DNA from: Mycobacterium conspicuum
GTDB taxonomy: Bacteria; Actinomycetota; Actinomycetes; Mycobacteriales; Mycobacteriaceae
Reading direction: 5' to 3'
DNA length: 64,000 nucleotides
Assembly (NCBI RefSeq): GCF_010730195.1
Contig: NZ_AP022613.1
Coordinates: 2,294,001-2,358,000, forward strand
Shown: positions 25,651 to 33,566 of the stretch, one piece after another
How the letters are laid out: the number at the start of each line of letters is the position of its first letter
Position numbering within the stretch: the stretch's first letter is position 1
Position numbers and translations under genes: made by a program
Notes under the pieces: generated by a model
Databases searched by the model: none
The model's input: only the letters and a program-made list of their open reading frames with translations
What the model was told of the DNA's origin: nothing

Positions 25651-27855
25651 TCAGGCTGTCTTACGCAGAATGAGCAGCGAGCGCGCCGGCACCTCGACGG
25701 TGGCTTCGGCCGTCACCACGTGGTCCGCCCCTTCGCTGAGCCCGACGGGATCGTTGGTGTCCAGCTCCACGGTCCACTCCTGGGCATAGTCGTCGTGCGG
25801 GGTGACGAATTCCACGCATTCGTCGTGGGCGTTGAAGCACATCAAAAACGAGTCGTCGACGACGCGCTCGCCCCGGGCATCCGGGGCGGTGATGGCGTCG
25901 CCGTTGAGGAACACCGCCACACACCGGTGGTGAAAGCTGACGTTCCAGTCCTCGTGCGTCATCTCCCGGCCGCCCGGCGTGAGCCAGGCGATGTCGCGGA
26001 CCTCGTCGCCGCTGCGGATCGGCTCGCCCTCGAAGAACCGGCGGCGGCGAAAGACCGGATGGTTCTTGCGCAACGTGGTCACCTTGCGGGCAAACGCCAG
26101 CAGATCGGCGTTCTTGTCGACCAAAGACCAGTCCATCCAAGAGATTTCGGAGTCCTGGCAGTAGACGTTGTTGTTGCCGTTCTGGGTGCGCCCGATCTCG
26201 TCGCCGTGGGTGATCATCGGCGTGCCCTGGCTGATCATCAGGGTGGCCCAGAAGTTACGCATCTGCCGGCAGCGCAGCGCGACGATCTCGGGGTCGTCGG
26301 TCGGACCCTCGACGCCACAATTCCACGACCGATTGTGGCTTTCGCCGTCGCGGTTGTCCTCGCCGTTGGCCTCGTTGTGCTTCTCGTTGTAGGACACCAG
26401 GTCGTTGAGGGTGAACCCGTCGTGCGCGGTGACGAAGTTGATGCTGGCGCTGGGGCGTCGGCTGCTCACTTCGTAAAGGTCCGACGACCCGGTCAGCCGG
26501 GAAGCGAACTCGCCAAGGGTCGCGGGCTCGCCCCGCCAGTAGTCGCGCACAGTGTCGCGGTATTTCCCGTTCCACTCGGTCCATAAACCAGGAAAATTGC
26601 CGACCTGGTAGCCGCCTTCGCCGACGTCCCACGGCTCGGCGATCAGCTTGACCTGACTGACCACCGGATCCTGTTGCACCAGATCGAAGAACGCGCTCAG
26701 GCGGTCGACGTCGTAGAACTCGCGGGCCAGCGTGGACGCCAGGTCGAACCGGAACCCGTCCACATGCATGTCGAGCACCCAGTAGCGCAGCGAGTCCATG
26801 ATCAGCTGCAGGACATGCGGGTGGCGGGCATTGAGGCTGTTGCCGGTGCCGGTGAAGTCCTTATAGAGCCGCTGGTCCTCGTCGAGCAGCCGGTAGTAGG
26901 CCTTGTTGTCGATGCCGCGGAAGTTGATCGTCGGGCCCAGGTGGTTGCCCTCGGCGGTGTGGTTGTAGACGACGTCGAGGATGACCTCGATGCCCGCCTC
27001 GTGCAGGCTGCGCACCATCATCTTGAATTCGGCCACCGCGCCGCCGGCCTGCCGGTTCGACGCGTACTGGTAGTGCGGGGCGAAGAAGCCGAATGTGTTG
27101 TAGCCCCAGTAGTTTCGCAAACCCAGGTCGAGCAGCCGCTGGTCGTGCATGAACTGGTGCACCGGCATCAGCTCCAGCGCGGTGACGTTGAGCGACTTCA
27201 GGTGGTCGATGATCGCCGGGTGGGCCAGGCCGGCGTAGGTGCCCCGAAGTCCTTCGGGGACGCTCGGATGGGTCTGGGTGAGGCCTTTGACGTGGGCCTC
27301 GTAGATCACGGTCTCGTGATACGGGGTCAGTGGTGCGCGGTCGAACGCCCAGTCGAAGAAGGGATTGATGACCACGCTGGTCATGGTGTGGCCCAGCGAG
27401 TCGACCATCGGGGGGGTGCCGGTGTTCGCCGTGTCGCCGTTGGGGTCGACGGCGTTGACGTCGTAGGAGAACAGCGCCTGGCCGAAGGCGAAGTCGCCGT
27501 CGAACGATTTGCCGTACGGGTCGAGCAGCAGCTTGCTGGGGTCACATCGGTGGCCGGCCGCGGGGTCGAACGGTCCGTGCACCCGGAAGCCGTAACGCTG
27601 GCCGGGGGCGACGTTCGGCAGGTAGGCGTGCCAGACATATCCGTCCACCTCGTCGAGGGGGATGCGAGACTCACTGACCCCATTGCCGCGGTCGTCGATC
27701 AGGCACAGTTCGACCTTCTCGGCGACCTCGGAGAACAACGAAAAGTTCGTGCCCGCACCGTCATAGGTCGCCCCGAGCGGATAGGCGTTGCCCGGCCATA
27801 CCGTCGGCAGTGCGGGCTGGGTCACGTCGGCGCCGTTGGAGTTGTTCGTCGACAT
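25651..27855 (-). CDS. treX: Glycogen debranching enzyme
   Basis: TreX hydrolyses alpha-1,6 branches of glycogen to supply maltodextrins to TreY. It has 734 residues. A CBM48 domain at about 20-130 is followed by the GH13 barrel with LDVVYNHTAEG, the nucleophile in DGFRFDLAST, the acid in KLIAEPWDVGEGGYQVG and FVTAHDGFTLNDLVSYN. The N-terminus MSTNNSNGADVTQP looks like a short flexible tail. The gene is third in a minus-strand run from ripD through the acyltransferase to treX-treY-treZ. Confidence 0.98.
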   Translation of the reverse strand: MSTNNSNGADVTQPALPTVWPGNAYPLGATYDGAGTNFSLFSEVAEKVELCLIDDRGNGVSESRIPLDEVDGYVWHAYLPNVAPGQRYGFRVHGPFDPAAGHRCDPSKLLLDPYGKSFDGDFAFGQALFSYDVNAVDPNGDTANTGTPPMVDSLGHTMTSVVINPFFDWAFDRAPLTPYHETVIYEAHVKGLTQTHPSVPEGLRGTYAGLAHPAIIDHLKSLNVTALELMPVHQFMHDQRLLDLGLRNYWGYNTFGFFAPHYQYASNRQAGGAVAEFKMMVRSLHEAGIEVILDVVYNHTAEGNHLGPTINFRGIDNKAYYRLLDEDQRLYKDFTGTGNSLNARHPHVLQLIMDSLRYWVLDMHVDGFRFDLASTLAREFYDVDRLSAFFDLVQQDPVVSQVKLIAEPWDVGEGGYQVGNFPGLWTEWNGKYRDTVRDYWRGEPATLGEFASRLTGSSDLYEVSSRRPSASINFVTAHDGFTLNDLVSYNEKHNEANGEDNRDGESHNRSWNCGVEGPTDDPEIVALRCRQMRNFWATLMISQGTPMITHGDEIGRTQNGNNNVYCQDSEISWMDWSLVDKNADLLAFARKVTTLRKNHPVFRRRRFFEGEPIRSGDEVRDIAWLTPGGREMTHEDWNVSFHHRCVAVFLNGDAITAPDARGERVVDDSFLMCFNAHDECVEFVTPHDDYAQEWTVELDTNDPVGLSEGADHVVTAEATVEVPARSLLILRKTA

Positions 27856-27892
27856 CGTTCGACCTTATCGGTGCGCACCGGCCCCGGCTGCG

Positions 27893-30019
27893 CTACCACC
27901 AACCGGTGCTCGCCCCGATCTGGGCGCCGAGCTCGGGAACCATGGTGCGCACGTAGGTGGGCGACAGGTGATGAGCGCCGTGGTAGATCAGCACGTTTCC
28001 CTCCACCGGACGGCAGTAGTCGGCGCGGCAGATGGCGTCGGACATGTCAAGCGGCTTGAGCAGCGGGAACTGCCCGACGAAATCCAGGGTCTGATTGCGA
28101 TCGGACAGCACGTCGGAACGTTTGATTGCGCATGACTGCGCGGTGCCGCCCTTGGCCAGGCAGTCCGCCGGATCGAACGGCTTGTTGTTCTTGACCAGCC
28201 ACGGGGTGTCGCGCATGGCGAGGATGGGAATGTTGTTGTCCGACAACGTTTGCCAGATCCCGATGTACGTCGCCGGCATCACGTCGCCGGCTTTGATGTT
28301 CCACGGCCGGGTTGATGTGGTGAACAGATAGTCCGGGCGGTCGGCGACCAACTTGGTCATCGTGCGCTGCACCCATTCCCGGCACTGCGGGTACGGGGCG
28401 TTGTTGCCCATGATGAGCGGGACCTCTTCGGTGGACAGCGGACAGCCCATTTTGAGGTAGGTGACCACCTTGAAGTGGTGCAGCTGTCCCAGGATTTGCA
28501 GGGCGGGCAGCCAGTGTTCGGCGTGCGACCCGCCGGCCAACGCGATCGTGCGGGTGGCGTCCACGTCGCCGTAGGTGCAGTTGACCACGGCCGGGTTGAC
28601 GAAGTCGCTGATGCAGCCGTCGCGAGTGGAGTCCGGGATGTCGTTTTTGACCTCCAGCACGGTGGGCCGCATCGGCAGGGCGGGCACCCGCACGTGTTCG
28701 GTCAGGGCGCGCGCGCCGGGATAGTCCTGGGCGGACAGCCCGCTGAGCTCCTTGCCGGCCGCGCGCAGGACGATGACGTGCTGACGCCAGGTGAACGACG
28801 TCGCGGTCAGCGCGACGCCGAGCAGCGCCACCGTCGACCCGAGCACGATCCCCGGGCGGCGCAGCCGCGCCTGCCAGGGCACCGCTGGCGCCACCGGGGC
28901 GCCGCGGGTGCCGGCCGTTCGAAGCCGCAGCGGATCCTCGACCAGCCGCACGGTCAGGTGCGCCAGCACCCCGGAGACCAGCAGGATCACCGCGCCCTCG
29001 ACAAAGGTGGCGTGCGTGTGCCCGGTGTAGGACAGCCAGAAGATGAGCAGCGGCCAATGCCACAGGTACAGCGAGTAGGCCATCGCACCCAGCGCCACCA
29101 GCGGCGCCGTCGCCAACAGCCGATTCGGCGGCGGCAGTTCGGCCGTGTCGGTCACGTTGGTGCCGGCCAGGATCATCAGCATGGTGGCGCCCACCGGCAC
29201 CAGGGCCCACGGGCCGGGGAATTCGTTGACGCCGTCAATGAAGAACCCGCACAACAGGATCGCCGCCAGCGCGACCGTGGCCGCGGCCGTGCGCAGCCAC
29301 ATCGGCCAGCGCACGTAGGGCACCAGCGCACCGACCAGCACTCCCAGCAGCAGCTCCCACGCGCGCGCGAAGCTGTTGTAGTACGCGGTGGTCTGGTCGG
29401 CGTGCGTGGCGATGATCGCGTAGACGAACGACGCGAGGGTCAACACGCTCAGCAACACGACGAACGCACGGCGCAGGTGGGCGCGCAGCGGTCGGCGCAG
29501 CGCGGCAGCGAACCCGGCGACCAGCAGCAGGAAGGCGAGATAGAACTGGCCCTGCACCGACATGGACCAGATGTGCTGCAGCGGGGTGACGGCCTCGCCC
29601 GCACGCAGGTAGTTGGACGCGGTGCTGGCCAGTTCCCAGTTCTGGTAGTAACCCAGGCTGGCCAGGCTCTGGTCGGCGAACGTCTCCCAGCGGGTCTGCG
29701 GCTGCACCAGGAAGGTGAGCAGCGCGCACGCGGCCAGGACGACCACCAGGGCTGGGACCAGGCGCCGGACCAGCCGGATCGTCTCGGCGACCGGTGACAG
29801 CCGCAGGGTCGGATCGAGGGCGGCGCGCAGGACCTTGCCGCCGAAGAAGAATCCGGACAGCGCCAGGAACACGTCCACACCGCCGGAAACCCGACCGAAC
29901 CACACGTGGAACATGGCCACCAGTGCGATCGCGACGCCGCGCAGGCCGTCGAGGTCGTAACGGTAGAACCCCAGCGTCGACGTGGCGGACGGGCGACTAG
30001 GCGGTGCGGGATTTCCCAT
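27893..30019 (-). CDS. Membrane acyltransferase with C-terminal SGNH domain (Rv1565c-like)
   Basis: This protein of about 708 residues has an N-terminal acyltransferase-3 (OafA/YrhL) membrane domain. YDLDGLRGVAIALVAMFHVW has the conserved His, SGGVDVFLALSGFF follows, and MAYSLYLWHWPLLIF is another family motif. There are about ten membrane segments up to residue 420, then an extracytoplasmic SGNH-hydrolase-like domain. Such enzymes O-acylate cell-wall sugars. In the SGNH part the first block reads AGGSHAEHW in place of GDSH, and the last block reads YHGAHHLS, so the expected catalytic Asp before the His is not obvious. The ATG at 30019 is preferred over one at 30058. It ends 37 bases before treX. 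Confidence 0.88.
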   Translation of the reverse strand: MGNPAPPSRPSATSTLGFYRYDLDGLRGVAIALVAMFHVWFGRVSGGVDVFLALSGFFFGGKVLRAALDPTLRLSPVAETIRLVRRLVPALVVVLAACALLTFLVQPQTRWETFADQSLASLGYYQNWELASTASNYLRAGEAVTPLQHIWSMSVQGQFYLAFLLLVAGFAAALRRPLRAHLRRAFVVLLSVLTLASFVYAIIATHADQTTAYYNSFARAWELLLGVLVGALVPYVRWPMWLRTAAATVALAAILLCGFFIDGVNEFPGPWALVPVGATMLMILAGTNVTDTAELPPPNRLLATAPLVALGAMAYSLYLWHWPLLIFWLSYTGHTHATFVEGAVILLVSGVLAHLTVRLVEDPLRLRTAGTRGAPVAPAVPWQARLRRPGIVLGSTVALLGVALTATSFTWRQHVIVLRAAGKELSGLSAQDYPGARALTEHVRVPALPMRPTVLEVKNDIPDSTRDGCISDFVNPAVVNCTYGDVDATRTIALAGGSHAEHWLPALQILGQLHHFKVVTYLKMGCPLSTEEVPLIMGNNAPYPQCREWVQRTMTKLVADRPDYLFTTSTRPWNIKAGDVMPATYIGIWQTLSDNNIPILAMRDTPWLVKNNKPFDPADCLAKGGTAQSCAIKRSDVLSDRNQTLDFVGQFPLLKPLDMSDAICRADYCRPVEGNVLIYHGAHHLSPTYVRTMVPELGAQIGASTGWW

Positions 30020-30113
30020 GATCGACCGCCAATTTACCGAAAACCGCCACCTGCTCATCCCGCGCGCGGCGCGGCGGGGGAGCAGGTGGCGGGTGTTCGG
30101 AACCCGGGAAGGG

Positions 30114-30920
30114 TTACTGCGTGGGGCCGAACGGTGACGGCTGCGCGGGGATCTGCTGCACCGGCGCCGGCGTGGGCAGCTGCAGCGGCATTTGCTGCAA
30201 CGGCGCCTGCTGGACCGGCGCCTGCTGCGTCGGCACCTGCTGGACCGGCGCCTGCTGCACCGGGGCCTGCTGCGTCGGCACCTGCTGGACCGGGGCCTGC
30301 TGCAGCGGGGCCTGCTGCGTCGGGACCTGCTGCAACTGGCTCTGCTGCTGCAGCGGGGCCTGCTGGACCGGCGCCTGCTGCGGCAGCTGCTGCGGTGCTG
30401 GTTGGTAAGGCGTCTGCTGGACCCCGAGCACCCGGACCAGGTAGGGGGTCATGCCGTTGGCGCGCACCGGCGACACCTGGACCACGTCGCCCACCTCGAG
30501 CATCTGGTTGTTCCCCAGGTACATCGCCACGCTTTGGGTACCTTCGGGGCCGTAGAAGATCAGGTCGCCGCGGCGGGCCTGCTGCGGCAGGATCTTCTGG
30601 CCGACCCGGTACAACTCGCCGGAGGAACGCGGCAGCTTGATCCCGGCGCCGGCGTAGGCGTACTGCATTAGGCCCGAGGCGTCGAACCCGACGGTGGTCG
30701 CGCCGGTGCCCTTGCCCAGGGTGGGGCCGGTGATACCGCCGCCGGCCCAGGAAAACGGCACGCCGCGCTGCGACAGGCCGCGCGCGACGACGACGTCGGT
30801 GGCCTGCTGGTAGTCCATCGCCCGAGCACCCGGGTCGGCGGTCGCCACAGCCGTGCTGACCATCGCCGGTGCCATCAGGAGCAGTGCTAGACCGATCACG
30901 AAGCCGCAGATGCGCTTCAT
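30114..30920 (-). CDS. ripD: RipD, NlpC/P60-like peptidoglycan-binding protein without catalytic Cys
   Basis: This 268-residue secreted protein has a signal peptide in residues 1-29 (ending VATADP). The NlpC/P60 fold covers about 35-165. The catalytic Cys is replaced by Ala (TVGFDASGLMQ, A81), and the His before VAMYLG is replaced by Ser (S130). M. tuberculosis RipD (Rv1566c) is known to lack activity for the same reason and to bind peptidoglycan. The C-terminal 100 residues are an expanded Gln/Pro tandem repeat based on QQAPVQQ/QQVPTQQ, longer than I recall in M. tuberculosis. The start has a good ribosome binding site (AGAAGGAATCGA). Confidence 0.93.
   Translation of the reverse strand: MKRICGFVIGLALLLMAPAMVSTAVATADPGARAMDYQQATDVVVARGLSQRGVPFSWAGGGITGPTLGKGTGATTVGFDASGLMQYAYAGAGIKLPRSSGELYRVGQKILPQQARRGDLIFYGPEGTQSVAMYLGNNQMLEVGDVVQVSPVRANGMTPYLVRVLGVQQTPYQPAPQQLPQQAPVQQAPLQQQSQLQQVPTQQAPLQQAPVQQVPTQQAPVQQAPVQQVPTQQAPVQQAPLQQMPLQLPTPAPVQQIPAQPSPFGPTQ
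30130..30410. repeat. Tandem repeat coding for QQAPVQQVPT-type units in ripD
   Basis: About ten imperfect copies of a 15- to 30-base unit (CTGCTGCACCGGGGC/CTGCTGCGTCGGCAC on the plus strand) encode the C-terminal Gln/Pro repeats of RipD. The near-identity of neighbouring units suggests slipped-strand length variation. Confidence 0.8.
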
Positions 30921-31194
30921 TTCGATTCCTTCTTTCTTGTCTGGACCTCAGTCGCGGTCACTTCGCGAATCCGCCCCCGGTTCTATGACTCACGCGATGG
31001 CCTCTGCGTCGAGGCCGTCTATTCACACCAGTCACTACAGAAACTCTCGCAACATGCGTTGCGGCGGGCAAGGGACGAAGGGCCCTAGGCGGGATTTTTT
31101 GTCTTAACGTGATCCGACGGTGACTGCCGTGCCCAAATTTGGCCGCGTTGAGGTGCGGATTTGTGATGCGGGTCTCAGCGCGAGCGGGCGCGAA
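30921..31194. other. Upstream region of ripD, no gene
   Basis: This 274-base gap lies between the ripD start and the stop of the next minus-strand gene. It must carry the ripD promoter and a 5' leader. The leader ends with a strong AGAAGGA. I see no riboswitch consensus, terminator or conserved ORF in it. Confidence 0.5.
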
Positions 31195-31701
31195 TCAGAC
31201 CCAGTAGCGCGCGCTGAACACCGTCAATACCGAGCCGGCCACCGAGCTGACCATCACGATGGCCAGCGACAAAACGGGCCAGAAGGACATGTACCAGCCC
31301 TTGAGTAGGGAGACGAACGGCCCGATTCCGGCCGCGGCCAACGCCGCGCCGATGCCGCCCCAGGACACGGGGTAGATGTAAATGTCGACGCCGTAGGGCA
31401 CCGGCCCGCAGCTGTCCCCGGTGCACACGTCTTTGAGGAACCCGTAGAGCCTGAACGGCCACTCGGTGGCGGTGGCGAGATAGAGCAGCAGCGCCGTGAG
31501 CACGAGGGTGCAGAGCAGGTCCCATTTGGCCACCCGCAACCGCAGTGTCGGCGGGTTCCCCGGGTCGGGCTCGTCGGCGTCCGGCGGGTAATCGACCTCC
31601 CCGACCTCCCCGCCCTTCAGGTCTGGGAGGGGATGTTCGGACTGCTGCTCGGGGGCCACGTCGTCCAATGCTGCCCGATGGCCGTGCTTTCTGCGACTCA
31701 C
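31195..31701 (-). CDS. Membrane protein (Rv1567c-like)
   Basis: This protein of up to 168 residues has a charged N-terminal 55 residues rich in Asp, Glu and Pro, then three hydrophobic segments: WDLLCTLVLTALLLYLATATEW, about 110-130 (GGIGAALAAAGIGPFVSLL) and about 138-162 (FWPVLSLAIVMVSSVAGSVL). Position and size suggest the Rv1567c family, whose M. tuberculosis member I recall as shorter. The GTG at 31701 lies only 5 bases from the divergent bioA start, so either the promoters overlap coding sequence or translation starts further in. The function is unknown. Confidence 0.7.
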   Translation of the reverse strand: MSRRKHGHRAALDDVAPEQQSEHPLPDLKGGEVGEVDYPPDADEPDPGNPPTLRLRVAKWDLLCTLVLTALLLYLATATEWPFRLYGFLKDVCTGDSCGPVPYGVDIYIYPVSWGGIGAALAAAGIGPFVSLLKGWYMSFWPVLSLAIVMVSSVAGSVLTVFSARYWV

Positions 31702-31706
31702 AGCTA

Positions 31707-33011
31707 GTGTCGGACCCCGTGGCCGAGTTGACGCCCGAGCAGATCAGCGCGATCGATGCCGCACACGTGTGGCATCCCTACAGCACGATCGGCGCCGAAA
31801 CGGTCGCTCCGGTCGTCGCGGTCGAAGCCCGCGGAGCGTGGCTGACGCTGGTGCGCGACGGCACCCGTATCGAGGTCCTTGACGCGATGAGCTCCTGGTG
31901 GACCGCGATCCACGGGCACGGCCACCCGGTGCTGGACGCGGCGCTGACGGCCCAGCTGGGCGTGATGAACCACGTCATGTTCGGCGGGCTGACCCATCAG
32001 CCCGCCGCAAGGCTGGCGCGGTTGCTGGTGGACATCACCCCGCCCGGGTTGGAGACGGTGTTCTTCAGCGACTCCGGCTCGGTGTCGGTGGAGGTCGCGG
32101 TGAAGATGGCGCTGCAATACTGGCGCAGCCGCGGTGAGCCCGGCAAGCACCGGCTGATGACCTGGCGGGGCGGCTACCACGGCGACACGTTCACGCCGAT
32201 GAGCATCTGCGACCCGGACGGCGGCATGCACTCGCTGTGGATCGACATCCTGGCGCACCAGGAGTTCGCGCCGCAGGTGCCGCGCGACTACGACCCCGCC
32301 TACAGCGTCGCATTCGAGGCGCAGCTGGCGCTTCGCGCGGCCGAGCTGGCCGCGGTGGTGGTCGAGCCCGTCGTGCAGGGCGCGGGCGGCATGCGCTTCC
32401 ACGACCCGCGATACCTGACCGACCTGCGCGACGCCTGCCGGCGCCAGAACGTGTTGCTGATCTTCGACGAGATCGCGACCGGTTTCGGCCGCACGGGCGA
32501 GCTGTTCGCCGCCGATCACGCCGGGGTGAGCCCGGACATCATGTGTGTCGGCAAGGCTCTCACCGGTGGATATCTGAGTTTGGCCGCCACGTTGTGCACG
32601 ACCGAAATCGCGCACACCATCAGCGCCGGCGAGGCGGGGGCGCTGATGCACGGGCCCACCTTCATGGCCAATCCGCTGGCGTGCGCCGTGTCGGTGGCCA
32701 GCATCGAGCTGCTGCTGGGCCAGGACTGGCGCTCGCGGGTCGCCGAGATCGCCGCCGGGTTGGCGGCCGGGCTGGAACCCGCCCGCGCGCTGCCCGGCGT
32801 GACCGATGTCCGGGTGTGCGGCGCGATCGGCGTCGTCGAGTGCGCGCGGCCCGTCGACCTGGCCGTCGCCACCCCGGCGGCGCTGGATCGCGGCGTCTGG
32901 CTGCGGCCCTTCCGCAACCTCGTGTACGCGATGCCGCCGTATATCTGCACGCCGGACGAGATCGCCCGGATCACCTCGGCGATGGTCGACGTCGCGCGGT
33001 TGGTGGGCTGA
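31707..33011 (+). CDS. bioA: Adenosylmethionine-8-amino-7-oxononanoate aminotransferase
   Basis: BioA transfers the amino group of SAM to KAPA, giving DAPA in biotin synthesis. It has 434 residues, and the GTG at 31707 puts the PLP lysine at K283 (CVGKALTGGYLSL), the number known for M. tuberculosis BioA. HVWHPYSTIG, MSSWWTAIHGHGHP and FDEIATGFGRTG are family motifs. In M. tuberculosis bioA is followed by bioF1 and bioD. Here neither follows, and the glycolipid locus begins instead. Confidence 0.97.
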   Translation: MSDPVAELTPEQISAIDAAHVWHPYSTIGAETVAPVVAVEARGAWLTLVRDGTRIEVLDAMSSWWTAIHGHGHPVLDAALTAQLGVMNHVMFGGLTHQPAARLARLLVDITPPGLETVFFSDSGSVSVEVAVKMALQYWRSRGEPGKHRLMTWRGGYHGDTFTPMSICDPDGGMHSLWIDILAHQEFAPQVPRDYDPAYSVAFEAQLALRAAELAAVVVEPVVQGAGGMRFHDPRYLTDLRDACRRQNVLLIFDEIATGFGRTGELFAADHAGVSPDIMCVGKALTGGYLSLAATLCTTEIAHTISAGEAGALMHGPTFMANPLACAVSVASIELLLGQDWRSRVAEIAAGLAAGLEPARALPGVTDVRVCGAIGVVECARPVDLAVATPAALDRGVWLRPFRNLVYAMPPYICTPDEIARITSAMVDVARLVG

Positions 33012-33101
33012 CGCCCGCTCAGGGAACTCTCAGGGGATTCTTCGATCCCTGACGGCTTCGCTCAAAGGTTTCATAAAGGCGCAACCGTCAATATTTCCTC
33101 C

Positions 33102-33566
33102 ATGACAAGCGAGACGCTCTGCGCGAACCTGATCGAACGCTACCTGTCCACTCGTGGACTGCCGTTCCTTCGGGGCGACCATGACGGCGAATACTTCTGC
33201 GTCGTCGACGCCCAGCCGCGCAGGCTGCACGTCCACCTCTCGATGTCCTCGTCGTTTGGCGACATGCTGATGATCGACGTCACTCCCTCGCGGTTTTCCC
33301 CGGTCACCGACCGCGCGTCGCTGACGAAGTTCGCCGACACCTTCAACCGGCGCAACCGCGGAATCACGGCGATCGTGCACGGGTCCGCCGACACGCAGCA
33401 CCTCGGTCTCTCGGCCCGCAGATCCCAGTGGATCCGGGAAGACATCTCGGCGGAGGATTTCGCCGCCCACGTCGACCGCACGATTGCCGCGGCGATCGAG
33501 CTCTTCGGTCAACTCGCCCCGGTCCAGGGGCCGTCGGCGGCGGTGTTGCTGCGCGAGGTCGGTTAG
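33102..33566 (+). CDS. YbjN-domain protein
   Basis: This 154-residue protein has the YbjN-like layout of an N-terminal LIERYLSTRGLPFLRGDHDG, a central LMIDVTPSRFSPVTDRASLTKFADTFNRRN and an acidic C-terminal helix. YbjN-type proteins are small, often compared with chaperones of type III secretion, and their role in actinobacteria is not settled. No ribosome binding site is seen before the ATG. It converges on the FAAL gene with a 4-base overlap. Confidence 0.7.
   Translation: MTSETLCANLIERYLSTRGLPFLRGDHDGEYFCVVDAQPRRLHVHLSMSSSFGDMLMIDVTPSRFSPVTDRASLTKFADTFNRRNRGITAIVHGSADTQHLGLSARRSQWIREDISAEDFAAHVDRTIAAAIELFGQLAPVQGPSAAVLLREVG

Noticed and set aside
30130..30410. The short tandem repeats as a CRISPR array
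   Set aside because: The units have no spacers and encode the Gln/Pro tail of RipD in frame.
30921..31194. A possible c-di-AMP (ydaO) riboswitch upstream of ripD
   Set aside because: I could not find the conserved elements of that riboswitch class in the leader, so there is no support beyond gene type.
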